A stretch of 64,000 nucleotides of DNA from Tachypleus tridentatus (Eukaryota; Arthropoda; Merostomata; Xiphosura; Limulidae): NCBI RefSeq assembly GCF_004210375.1, contig NC_134827.1, forward strand, positions 104,083,285 through 104,147,284, read 5' to 3'. This document shows positions 11,933 through 22,360 of this stretch, in pieces. The position numbers and the translations under genes were made by a program. Position 1 is the first letter of the stretch. Each line of letters starts with the position of its first letter. Under the pieces are notes generated by a model that made no database searches, had not been told where the DNA came from, and was given only the letters and a program-made list of their open reading frames with translations.

Positions 11933-12264
11933 TTTGTTCACACCAATAAGCAATAGGACGTGTCTGTGACCAGTCGCTTGAAAACGTCCTTGAGATTCAA
12001 AAGAAAGGTTAAAGGTCAAACAATTCACGTAATTATATGGTAGGAAGGTTTCTATGTCAACAGCAATTCGCATCACAAGTTTCTCTATTTAATAAAGGCA
12101 AAGATTAAAAACAGTGCTGTTGCTTCCCGTGGGATAACTTGTAGAAACGAAACTACGCTTCCTGTGTTTCTTAAACCGATTCAATAACGTGTGCATATAA
12201 TTAATTTTAAAACTTCCCTTTCAACACCGGAAATGATTCAAGTGTCTTTATTTTGGACCTCTTT

Positions 12265-12500
12265 CGAGGTCAAACAAAACCCTGTAGCAATGCTTGGATC
12301 GCGAGATCGAAACCCATTATCTAAACTGCTCGACCTTTCATTTGTTGGAGTGTTAGTGTGATAGTCAATCCCACCTTTCGTTGATAATGGGTAACACAAA
12401 ACTTGGCGGTGGGCTTTATCGACTAGTCTTAGCACTGCTAGATTAGAAACAGCTCGTGCAGAGAACAGTTGATTAGCTATGCACGAAACTCGACAAATTG
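12265..12500 (+). repeat. SINE family A copy (decayed)
   Basis: Plus-strand old copy. GGTCAATCCCAC-like and CTTGGCGGTGGGC segments and an ATGCACGAAACTCGAC end remain; the head is poorly preserved. Confidence 0.6.
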
Positions 12501-12649
12501 AAACTTATCCAAGTACAGTTAAAGATGTTTCTATACCTATAAACTTATTTTAATATGTTTACGAGTTTATTGCAGTTCAAAATAAAACGATTATTTATCC
12601 TATACTTACTCTAGCTTAAGAAAACGAACCTCGCGTGATCATCTTTGTT

Positions 12650-12745
12650 GTTCCTGATGGGACAGCGGTAAATAAATCCGGAGAATGATTACCCTGGAAG
12701 GGCACAGCAGATAGCCTGATGTTGCTTTGCTCTTAATCAAACGAA
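12650..12745 (+). repeat. SINE family B copy (decayed)
   Basis: GGGACAGCGGTAAATAAATC head and CACAGCAGATAGCCTGATGT tail, plus strand. Confidence 0.5.
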
Positions 12746-12884
12746 CCTTCATTATATCCTGAAAATGGTGCATCAGGTTGTCCGTCGAAATAGCCATGTT
12801 TTTATTTTAACGTTAAACGGATAATGCTTTTGCACACGAAGAAACATTGATGTTGTTATTTTTATTGCCACGAGCTTTTCTGAT

Positions 12885-13092
12885 TCGCATTCTGCAGGTG
12901 GCCGAATCAAAACCCATTCTCACACATGCTCGCCCTTTTACTTATGGGGGAGTTGTAACGTGTCTATTAATCCCACTGTTGACGGTGGGTTGGGTTGACT
13001 AACTGCCTTCCTTTTTGTTTATGATTTCAAAATTAGAAACGGCTGGTCGGAGCTCATGGGATGACTTTGCGTGAAGTCCAATAAACTTTAAT
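12885..13092 (+). repeat. SINE family A copy (decayed)
   Basis: Plus-strand copy retaining ACATGCTCGCCCTTTT, GTTGACGGTGGGTTGGG and the tail region GACTTTGCGTGAAGTCCAA; one internal deletion. Confidence 0.6.
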
Positions 13093-14079
13093 GTAAAATG
13101 CCGTTTATGGCGAAAATTTAAATCCTAGTTTTCACATTTTTCAAAATAAGCCCACTCTAGCTCTTCCAGTTGGCAGTATCATCATACAGTGATGAAACTC
13201 TTGCTTATATGATACTGTAAAATCTTTTTTATTATGCGATGCGCAACTCCCAAATTTGCGAAATTGTTACCCTGTGTGTATGTCGATTTGCAATACGGGA
13301 TCACGATTTTTCCAGTTTCGCCTCATTTTCCCGTCACAGAAAACTTTTTCTCCATTCGAATGTACACAAAAATACTGGGCAGCTGAATATGTTGCGCGTA
13401 GTGAAGCAAAACGAAGGGGAGAGGTCACACGCAGATTCAACGTTTACGGAGCATTTGACATGTTTTTATCTTTGGACAAGAATTAAAAAATCCACAGATA
13501 TTACAAAAGAAGGCTTCAAATCGCTCATAGCCACCATGCATTGTTATCCCTACCAATTTCTGGCACCACAAATGAGCGCTGGCGCCACGGGTAATCGGCT
13601 ATTTAGAATAAACTATGTAACGACCGTTGTTAGAATTCTTGAAAACAGCATTTCTTTTCAGTACAGGTAACTTTACCTATTTTTAATGTGCGTTTATTGT
13701 TTATTATGTTAAGAGAAAAAACAGAAGTTCATTACAAGTAATGAATATATATATAAAAACTCAATGATATATCAAAGTGAATAGAAGGGAGGAGAGAAAC
13801 TAGCATATTCTCACCTTAGTTTACAGACTAACCTGTTGTCAAAATTAGTTTGTATATACAGTTTTAGTACTTCACGTTAATAAATGTCCGGTAGATGTCT
13901 GTCTGGTTTATGTTTTTAAAACGTTAGATAAATAATTAATACGTATTAGTTTAGTTATTTATGCATACAGCTCTCACTTCGTATGTTAATATCTTAAATA
14001 TATTTCCTTACAAATACATGTTTTGGCACTCAGGTGCCACCTACAGCGTAGCAACGAAACTAAAGAGGAAAAGTTGGAA
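13093..14079. other. no recognisable gene; unexplained 143-codon frame
   Basis: An open frame at 13239-13670 (plus) overlaps another at 13256-13486. Neither shows a domain I can name, and there is no good splice or polyadenylation context. The rest is AT-rich. Confidence 0.3.
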
Positions 14080-14273
14080 TGCATTGGTTTTGGTTTTGAA
14101 TTTTGTTTCAAAGCTACACGAGAGCTATCTGCGCTAGCCGTCCCGAATTTATTTAGAGAAGGCAGCTAGTCATCACCATCCATCACCAACTCTTACCACC
14201 AAACAGTAGGATAAACCGCCACTTTATAACGCCCCATCCTCGGCTGAAAGGGCGAGCATGTTTGGTGTGACGG
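14080..14273 (-). repeat. SINE family A copy (5'-truncated)
   Basis: Minus-strand tail and body only. The copy ends at GTTTGGTGTGACGG, so the tRNA-like head is missing. Confidence 0.8.
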
Positions 14274-14849
14274 TTTTGAATGGCTCTTCGAGATACATCG
14301 AAGTCGCACTTTCATTTAAGTGAAGAAATGAAATCTAAATTGCTTGGCTCCTAAGAAAATAACTTGTCTGAAAGTGTCCGCGAATTAAACTTATATAAAT
14401 AAATTTGAAAGCAAAGCCAAACGGACACACCATTCTTAATAACATATCAACTCTAATAGCATGGTTCTCTGTTGTTTCTTTCTTCAAAGATAACTCTGAT
14501 GTGAATTACAACAAGTTCTCATGGTTGACTGATCACGATTGTCACGAGAACCACGGACAGTGACGCCGACTATCAAGTTGTCAAGGCAACAAATGAAACG
14601 TTACGCTAAGATATTGTTATACAGGAGGTACTTTGCTATATTAAATTCCTACATTGCTAGGGTATCACTAGACATTTCTTATGCAATTTTCCAGCTATGT
14701 CTGTTGAAATATTATCTTAAGTTACGGTTTGATTAAACCTGAAAACTAAATTTCATTATTTAAGAATTATGTCTGTGTTACAAAAGTTACCTTAGGGTTA
14801 TAAAAACATCAATAATGGATTTCAGGTTCTTTATCACTTTACAAAATAA

Positions 14850-14955
14850 CTATCTATCACCACGGCCAAAAGTGTAAGAACATTTGGTAATGGGATTCAA
14901 ACCCGCGGTCCACAGGTTGCAAGTCGAGTCTTTTAACTTCCGTATCATAGCATCG
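14850..14955 (-). repeat. SINE family A head fragment (decayed)
   Basis: Minus-strand fragment around GGGATTCAAACCCGCGGTCC, a B-box complement followed by head remnants. Confidence 0.4.
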
Positions 14956-15159
14956 CATAAACCAGCTTAAAACTTTAAGATTATTACGAAATAAAAAGAC
15001 AGTATTGTGCTTTGTTCGTCGTTTTGTTTCTTATAAAACGTGGCAATCGGGTAACATATCAAGAAAACGTATTTGTAATATTCAAAATATATTTTTTTCA
15101 GAGTTGACGTGTGTCTGTTTGAAGTTGAACACAAGATAACACCAGGGACTTTCTGCACT

Positions 15160-15236
15160 GCTCTGCCCACCACGGGTATTGAAATTCCGATATTAGTGTT
15201 GTACGTCCGCAGACATGCTGCTGTGTCACTGGGAAG
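15160..15236 (-). repeat. SINE family C fragment
   Basis: CCCACCACGGGTATTGAAAT followed by a head complement ending GCTGTGTCACTGGGAAGA. Confidence 0.55.
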
Positions 15237-15414
15237 AGGGCGTTGATGTGCGTTATAATAATTGTTTTCGAAAATAATAAATATAAAATTTTCACCGCTG
15301 GGTAAGCAGTAAGCCTAAAGCAAATTACGCGAAAAACGTGTGCACACAACTCAACGTGTAGATGTAACTACGCTTAATAGCAAGCAAACAGACATACACA
15401 GAATTCAAGTATAA

Positions 15415-15664
15415 ATTGTTTGTTTGTTTTGGAATTTCGCACAAAGCTACTCGAGGGCTATCTGTGCTAACCGTCCCTAATTTAGCAATGTACGGCTAGA
15501 GGGAAAGCAGCTAGTCATCACCACCCACCGCCAACTCTTGCTCTACTCTTTTACCAACGAATAGTGGGATTGACCGTCACATTATAACGCCCCCACGGCT
15601 GAAAGGGCGAGCATGTTTGGCGCGACCGGGATACGAACCCGCGACCCTCAGATTACGAGTCGCA
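15415..15664 (-). repeat. SINE family A copy (5'-truncated head)
   Basis: Well preserved minus-strand copy that stops abruptly after GATTACGAGTCG, about 30 bp before the expected end of the tRNA-like head. This is the 5' truncation typical of target-primed integration. Confidence 0.88.
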
Positions 15665-16125
15665 GTATAAAATGAGGTATGAAATTCGCACAACTAGATC
15701 ACGCGATTAAATAAATTTCATACTAAATTTGTGATAGTAAGTGGTGACCTCTCTCGGTGCTAAGAAAAATTCGAATTTGTTTTTTAAGAAATCCACAATT
15801 CTGCAATATCGTTGTGGACAGAGCTCGTTCAACATTAAGTAGTATTATGCTGAAAACTGGTCTTTTACCACGAAAATTAGGTCAACTCATTCTAGCTTTG
15901 TTCGGGGCTCAAATTCGGGTAGGGTTTGAAATAAGTCTGGCTGATAAAAAAATATGTACTATTTCTGGTACATTTGTTATCTTGATCGTTCGCTGAATTT
16001 CGTGCAAGGTGCTCCCTTACCCCCTCTATATATCATTATCTCTTTTCATCTGCTATCAAACGTGAAACAAATAAACTCGCCTAAAACGAGAGTGCCCCAC
16101 GTAATGTACCCCTCCTTTGTTCGGG

Positions 16126-16148
16126 TGACGTCATGCGGCAGTATATAG
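16126..16148 (+). promoter_or_regulatory. candidate CRE plus TATA core promoter
   Basis: A perfect palindromic CRE, TGACGTCA (16126-16133), is followed 8 bp later by TATATA (16142-16147). The surrounding 200 bp are less AT-rich than their flanks and repeat-free. The pair could drive transcription to the right, towards the coiled-coil exon at 17,577, but no first exon can be proven. Confidence 0.3.
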
Positions 16149-16340
16149 CTCAACTTGTGTTGTCATGTGATTGGGTGTGCAAGTAGATGTTCGACTTTTA
16201 ACACTATAGCTTTTCTTGAAAATACTCTCGACCCCACCCATCATTATAGCGATATCTAGTGTTGCATCTAGGTTTAACGGGTGTTGTTAAAGTCATTCAT
16301 TTCCTACCCTTCCCCTATCCACTGCTTATAGTACGCAGTA

Positions 16341-16999
16341 ATATTTAGAGGTACGGGCCAGTACGGTCAAAGGGTAAACAAAGTGCATTTCTTTTATCTT
16401 GAAATTCTTCCGTTGGACACTTGAAATGGCCAAATAAACATGTTTTTAAAATATTTAGAGGTACGGGCCAGTACGGTCAAAGGGTAAACAAAGTGCATTT
16501 CTTTTATCTTGAAATTCTTCCGTTGGACACTTGAAATGGCCAAATAAACATGTTTTTAAAATATTTAGAGGTACGGGCCAGTACGGTCAAAGGGTAAACA
16601 AAGTGCATTTCTTTTATCTTGAAATTCTTCCGTTGGACACTTGAAATGGCCAAATAAACATGTTTTTAAAATATTTAGAGGTACGGGCCAGTACGGTCAA
16701 AGGGTAAACAAAGTGCATTTCTTTTATCTTGAAATTCTTCCGTTGGACACTTGAAATGGCCAAATAAACATGTTTTTAAAATATTTGGAGGTACGGGCCA
16801 GTACGGTCAAAGGGTAAACAAAGTGCATTTCTTTTATCTTGAAATTCTTCCGTTGGACACTTGAAATGGCCAAATAAACATGTTTTTAAAATATTTAGAG
16901 GTACGGGCCAGTACGGTCAAAGGGTAAACAAAGTGCATTTCTTTTATCTTGAAATTCTTCCGTTGGACACTTGAAATGGCCAAATAAACATGTTTTAAA
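16341..16999. repeat. 110-bp tandem array, six near-identical copies
   Basis: Copies begin at 16341, 16451, 16561, 16671, 16781 and 16891. Copies 1 to 4 appear identical. Copy 5 has one A-to-G change (ATATTTGGAG), and copy 6 lacks one T at its end. The unit contains GGTACGGGCCAGTACGGTCA and CCAAATAAACATG. Identity this high implies very recent amplification or a satellite seed. Confidence 0.95.
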
Positions 17000-17279
17000 C
17001 AAGACAGATCTATATGGCAGTACGTAGGTACAAATATGGTTATGACCTCGTTAGGTAAGCGCAAACAGAGGACACTATATCAGTGCTAAGTAATTACAAC
17101 TTAGTTATGCGAGATGGAGATTGAATCTTTGATATCAAACCAGACCTATTCCATCATCATCAAGGTCAATGCAATTACGTCTTTCCCTTTATGTCCGTAA
17201 TGATTGGCTCATTAAAGTGCAGGAAAGGTGCGCTACATAACGAAGTAGTTTTGTTATACAAAATGGTCTGCTCCACCCC

Positions 17280-17395
17280 CTCCTTGGGAAGTGGATCATC
17301 AAATGTGAAGGCTTATAACGCTGAGAACTGGGTTCCATAACCGTTGCGGCCACTAAAGGTTGCGTAGCTTTGTACTCAACAATAATCATCCAACC
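17280..17395 (+). repeat. SINE family C copy (decayed)
   Basis: Plus-strand old copy; head near CTTGGGAAGTGGATCATC and tail GGTTGCGTAGCTTTGTACTC. Confidence 0.45.
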
Positions 17396-17413
17396 AATTA
17401 AAACTCGCCTCAA

Positions 17414-17435
17414 TTTTTTTTTTTTGGGGGGGGGG
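17414..17435. repeat. poly-T then poly-G tract
   Basis: Twelve T directly followed by ten G, about 140 bp upstream of the coiled-coil exon. It may be a true homopolymer pair or a local assembly weakness. Confidence 0.8.
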
Positions 17436-17576
17436 TGAATTTTGTTTTCTGGATTTATTCTTATATGATTATCCCTACAAAGTACATTCTAAATTATGAT
17501 GTTACACGATACTCCAACTTCTGATTTATCTTTCTGCTGTTACAGCTTCATTACAGTTTATCTTTTCCTCCAACAG

Positions 17577-18422
17577 GCTTACCAAGCTAAAATGCTAAAA
17601 CAGAAGCTTGCTGTCATGGAAGCAGTTCTGAAGGACACAATAGCCTTGATGAAAGAACAAACTTCGAAGGCCAATCAGGAGATATTTAACTTAAGAACAC
17701 AGCTAAAGGAACAGAATGAACTTATTTTTAGTCTCCGGAGCGAGAGACACTGTTTACTAGAAAACTTAAGTTCCAGCTTGTTTTTCTTAGAAGGCGAATT
17801 TAGAAAAGAACAGAAAGAAATTATAGAACAGTTGTGTGAAAGAGACCGTTTGATACAAGAGACGCTGTGTGAACTGAATTACTGGAAAACCCGAAATGAC
17901 AAGAGAAAGTATTTACCAACAAACCTAACTGTTCGGCAAGAGGAGTTAAATATTGTAAAGAAAAACGGCTGTAACCCTTTTAATGAAACCACTGACAGGC
18001 TGAATTGTAAAAATAATGAATCGAGTTGTAAAAAAATATCTTCTGACCTCGCATCGTTCACTGACCTTCATCCAGAAAAGGTTAAATGCAAAATAAACCT
18101 GGCAAAACCTCATCTCGCTCAAAGTACCGAATCCTTAGAGCATCAGTTTCAGTGTAAACGGAAAAGATGTTCACCCGATACGGGCTCGATCCTGAGTAAT
18201 CACCAGACGATCGAAGGTGATAGTCCGGAAAAAGACGAACCAGAAGATACCTTTCGAAGAAGACATGTGCTACATGGCAGTTACGAAAGGCTTACGGATA
18301 TAGGTGAGAGAGGTTCGAATAAACAGTTAAAGAAAATTTTTAACAACCATCGTTCCGTCGTAAGACCCAGAGATGTTAAATACAAAAATACCTCAAGATC
18401 TCACACTCGCACGTGTCAGTAG
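17577..18422 (+). CDS. coiled-coil protein, 3'-terminal exon (partial gene)
   Basis: A strong acceptor (TTTTCCTCCAACAG, ending 17576) opens into 281 codons ending at TAG 18420-18422. I therefore treat the 27 upstream codons of the open frame as intron read-through. The exon starts in phase 0 with AYQAKMLKQKLAVMEAVL. Roughly residues 1-105 are heptad-rich, charged and Leu-rich (e.g. LRTQLKEQNELIFSLRSERH, EFRKEQKEIIEQLCERDRLI), so they should form a parallel coiled coil. The rest is polar and probably disordered, with a basic KRKRCSP patch that could be a nuclear signal, and it ends in a basic tail. I do not recognise the family; a scaffold or centrosome/cytoskeleton-type protein is only a guess. 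The upstream exons were not found within the window. AATAAA signals follow at 18508 and 18861. Confidence 0.75.
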   Translation, partial: AYQAKMLKQKLAVMEAVLKDTIALMKEQTSKANQEIFNLRTQLKEQNELIFSLRSERHCLLENLSSSLFFLEGEFRKEQKEIIEQLCERDRLIQETLCELNYWKTRNDKRKYLPTNLTVRQEELNIVKKNGCNPFNETTDRLNCKNNESSCKKISSDLASFTDLHPEKVKCKINLAKPHLAQSTESLEHQFQCKRKRCSPDTGSILSNHQTIEGDSPEKDEPEDTFRRRHVLHGSYERLTDIGERGSNKQLKKIFNNHRSVVRPRDVKYKNTSRSHTRTCQ

Positions 18423-18507
18423 TTAAATATATCTTAAATCACATGAAAGAACAACCACCACCAGTTGTATCCTAGTAGTATAGTAATTCACGGACAAGTT
18501 AGTGAAA

Positions 18508-18513
18508 AATAAA
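18508..18513 (+). terminator. candidate polyadenylation signal
   Basis: AATAAA 86 bp after the coiled-coil stop codon. A second AATAAA at 18861-18866 is followed by a T/G-rich stretch and is an equally good candidate. Confidence 0.45.
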
Positions 18514-18869
18514 TTATAAATCAGATATCTAGTCTTCAAATTTATCGTATGCAACATTCAAAACGTTCCAATAACTTGGTGAAAGTATCAGTGAATTACG
18601 TAAGTACAGCATATATATACAGTTAGATAAAAATACATGTATGTGCCTTTCTTATCAGCTTTTCCACTTACCACTCAATCCTTATAAATATTCAACATAA
18701 AATCGAAGATTACAAGTTTTATTAATGTGTAGAAATATGATATAATTTGGAGATGCTACAAGAAACCTACCAATGTGTTATCTAGTAACACAACATTTGT
18801 TAAATAATACTCTTATTTATAAATAATACTGTCGTTATTCTGTATATACAAAATTTGAAAAATAAAAGT

Positions 18870-19439
18870 GTTTTATGAATTTGTATACAGTAAGAACGTA
18901 AGCCTGGTGGTGTTTTTACAAACTATTTTGTTTTATATGTCGCTCATTGTCAAAAGAGATTTTGAGTCTTTCTTTTCTCTTGTTCGAAATGGTTGATTTA
19001 GTGTTTTATAGCACAAACCAGATAGGCTATCTGCACCAAACATCCAGTAAAAAGGTAAAATTAAAGTAAATTCAGTAAAATTCATAAAAGAAAATTAAGG
19101 TAAAACAAAAAGTTTAAAATAAAATATAAATACCATAAAACCAATGTTTACATCTAATGTACAGCAGTAAGATAAAAACTAGAGTAATACAAGTTATAAA
19201 GGACTTTCTGTATCATAACTGTAATAATCATAACTCACCAGGAAGACTAACAGGTAAGTAGTTAGTCACCTGAAGTTGGCCTTTCCAGTCCTGGTTCTGA
19301 GTTATTTGACTTTACGGCCATTTTCTAATTTCAAATCGAACTAGATGAACTTTGATTCTTAAAAGAGAATCACATTAGAAACGTTTTAATGTGTAAATTA
19401 AAAAACTTAAATGACATTAAAAATATTAATGGCTTTTAA
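18870..19439. other. AT-rich spacer, possibly LINE 3' tail region
   Basis: No gene seen. The A-rich sequence around 19040-19200, rich in repeated GGTAAAA-like words, may include the degraded 3' end of the minus-strand LINE that follows. Confidence 0.35.
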
Positions 19440-21400
19440 AAACTAAAAACATTACCAAGATGGACAGTGTCACCATCACCAATAACAACGGACAAATCTT
19501 AGGGCAGAACATGTTTAAAATGGTGCCATCATTCAGAGTCGTAACGACAAGACAGTAAAATGTGGCTTATTGTGACCTGAGTGTTACACAGACTACACAC
19601 TGGTGCATCAGTTGAAGATAAAATAAAATGATGAGTTAAAAAACTGTGACCAAGGTGTAGTCTAGTTAGAACAACTTCCTCTTTACAATCCTTACGGAAG
19701 CAAGATGGGTTTTATTTGGAAAAGCTTGTTTTCATGTTGCTGACTCCAAGTCAACTGCCAGCTGGCACAGAGCTGAGCCTTGAATACAGGACCATAGTCC
19801 ATGTACGGAACAGGCACAGCGGTGATAGTGCCAGAGCAGACAGGTTTAGCTGTGGTGTCAGCGATATCCAGAAAGAGTGGATAGATGTAGATGTTAAAGA
19901 GAAATGGGCCACTCGTTTTGAATATCGGAGAGAACAGGGTGTGAACTAACGTGAAGTGATTCCAGGGCCAGTACAGAACTAAGCGAGTCAGTATAAATAT
20001 GCAGTTTGAGTACTGCTAAGTTTCTATGTGATCCAAAGCAAGAGAAATGGCATATAGTTCAGCAGTAGACACAGAAGCTGCAGAGGAAATTCTGTGCACT
20101 ACCACCAAACCACAACAAACCATGGCAGAGCCCACACAGCCACCTGATTTCAAACCATCTGTATAAACAGGAATGAAAAGATGGTTTAAGAGATGTTCAG
20201 CAAATAACAGACAGTATTTCCAATCAGGAGTATTCTGCTTTTCTCAGATGACTTAAAGACAGGTGACTGTAAGAAGCCATGGTGAGATAAGCTAACCAGT
20301 GGATACAGCAATGTTATCCAAGGACAGACCCAATTTATCCAACTGCGCCTGGATACGAAGGCCAAAAGGAGCAATGGCAGAACATTTGTTCTGAAAAAGC
20401 ATGGCCCACAGAGAAAGGAAAACACAATCCTAGGTGGAGTAAGGAAGGAAGTTTCGAAGCATATAGTAAAGACAGGTGCAAACGGCGAAGGTGCAAAGAA
20501 GGTTCGTGAGACTCTATGTATAAGCTCTGAACTGGGGAAGTGCATGAAGCTCCAGTGCAGAACTGAAGTCCTTGATCATGAATGGGGTCCAGCATTTTTA
20601 AGGCCAAGGGCAGAGCCATAGACCAGTGGAGTTTCAACTGAATAAGAGCATGATGTATCTTTAGCACAGAACATCGATCTGCTCCCCAAGTGGTGGAAGA
20701 GAGGACACGGAAGATGTTCAGTGCTCTTGTAAATTTGACCCGTAGCTGCTTGATGTGTGGTATAAAGGTCAGCTTACAGTCAAAGATAAGCCCCAAGAAC
20801 TTAGTCTCAGGGACCATAGGTAGCACAAACTTCACTGATACAGAGTTCAGGATCAGGGTGAACACCCCGTTGGCAGCAAAAGAACAAACAGATTTTAGAG
20901 AGAGAGAAATTAAAACCATTTGCTGTGATCCATTTCAGTAAACGATTCAGGGAAGTTTGTAGCTGCCGCTCAATATACCTCGTGTTCGACGACTGATATG
21001 AGATGTGAAAGTCGTCGACATAGAGCCCATTTGCAACAGTAAGAGGGAATTGTTCAAGGGAAACACGGATGGCTACAGCCTCCAATGGTGTGTTGAGTGG
21101 CAAAGACAGGGTGGGCACATGCTGATCAACCAACAGTGCCACCCCTCCATGCACTTGTCCATCACACAGCCTGTAATTTCTGTACAAAGAAAACCATTGA
21201 AAGGTGACTGTATCGGCAGGTTTCAGAAATGTTTCCTGTAAGGAAAGACATACAGGATGGTAGGAAGCAATAAGTGTTTTGATGTCATCCAAATTAGAAC
21301 ATAAGCCTCAGCAGTTCCATTGTATCAAGGTGGCCATTTTTATTCCTGTGTAGGCAATTTGGGTGGATAACCCTTCTGTTTATGACGTCTTTTTCTTTAC
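19440..21400 (-). mobile_element. internally deleted non-LTR retrotransposon (I/Jockey type with RNase H)
   Basis: Read on the minus strand. An endonuclease (EEP) N-terminus starts near 21330 with LIQWNC, then an in-frame TGA, then CSNLDDIKTL and PVCLSLQETFL. At about 21050-21030 this runs directly into the reverse transcriptase active-site region LYVDDF (YVDD at 21022-21011), with the rest of EEP and the RT fingers/palm missing. After a frameshift near 20900 the RT thumb appears as ETKFLGLIFDCKLTFIPHI. An RNase H segment lies at about 20165-20030 (VYTDGLKSGG, then SVSTAELYAISLALDH). A Cys-rich C-terminal segment (CSLCNTQVTISHILLSC) lies near 19560-19615. Several stops and shifts show it is inactive. 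RNase H plus EEP points to the I/Jockey group. Confidence 0.85.
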
Positions 21401-21895
21401 TGTCTTTATTCGAGGAAGGTCTATAGACCTCCATGGATCCTGCCCTGGGTTGATTAGGCAGGTCTTTGCTGTTGGAAGGGGATTCCAGTGACTGAGGACA
21501 TGAACAAATGATTGTTTTGCATCTTGGAATGGGAGAATATGTACCCAAGAAAATGCCTATACCCCAAATCAAAGAAAGTGGGTCTTGGGATTTGCTGGAA
21601 TGTATGCTAGGGACAGAAATGGGTGTTGAAGTTCATTCACCAAATTTTTTAACTTTTTAACTTTTCATTTGGTTTGAGAATGGTTATTTTGGAGGCACGA
21701 AGAGATCTGTCTGCACTCCCACTGTAGTAGTGGAACGAAGTGTAGCAGCATACGTCCAAGATGAAGAGGTAGACAGCAACCTTAGATTATATTACACTTA
21801 ATATAATCAAACTGATATAATTTATTTTAAATCACAACATGCACCACCATATCTACTTGCAGGCTAATAGTGAAACCACTATCCTTATCACAGCC
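21401..21895. other. probable LINE 5' region, no intact gene
   Basis: A minus-strand open frame (21294-21572) continues upstream of the LINE endonuclease and may derive from the LINE's first open frame or leader. No domain is recognisable. The sequence then becomes triplet-rich. Confidence 0.35.
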
Positions 21896-22187
21896 ACATG
21901 TATTACCACCACCATTATACCACCACTACTACTATCACTATTATAGCACTACCACCACCACAATCATCATAATATTACTACCACCACCACAATCATTATA
22001 ATGTTACTACTACCACCATAACCACTATAACACTACCACCACCATCATCATAATATTACTACTACCTCCACCATCATTATAATGTTACTACTATCACCAT
22101 AACACTACCACCACCATCATTATAATGTTACTACTACCACCATAACACTACCACCATAACCACCATTATAACATTATTACTATTAAT
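21896..22187. repeat. triplet-rich microsatellite (ACC/ATC/ATT)
   Basis: About 290 bp of imperfect trinucleotide repeats (CACTACCACCACCATCAT, ATAATGTTACTACTACCACC). A longer repeating block of roughly 45-55 bp recurs several times, so it has a minisatellite-like higher order. It lies just downstream of the SNRNP25 3' end. Confidence 0.85.
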
Positions 22188-22321
22188 CTCAACTGAAAAG
22201 TGTCTTTTTTTAAGATTTATTGAATTAAAAAATTGAAATCAAATTCATGAGAAATTTGTTCAAGTTAATTTTCACTTCTTTTGTACAAAGAAAACTCAAT
22301 AATATACATCAGAACATGAAA

Positions 22322-22327
22322 TTTATT
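22322..22327 (-). terminator. candidate SNRNP25 polyadenylation signal
   Basis: AATAAA on the minus strand, 33 bp after the SNRNP25 stop. Another AATAAA lies at 22216-22221. Confidence 0.5.
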
Positions 22328-22360
22328 TCTCAAAATGCTTTTAACTTTAAGGCACCTTTA

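Noticed and set aside
13239-13670. 143-codon plus-strand frame as a gene
   Set aside because: No recognisable domain, an overlapping frame of similar quality, and no splice or polyadenylation support.
20690-21241. Plus-strand frames antisense to the LINE
   Set aside because: They are shadows of the minus-strand LINE coding sequence, which carries recognisable endonuclease, RT and RNase H motifs.
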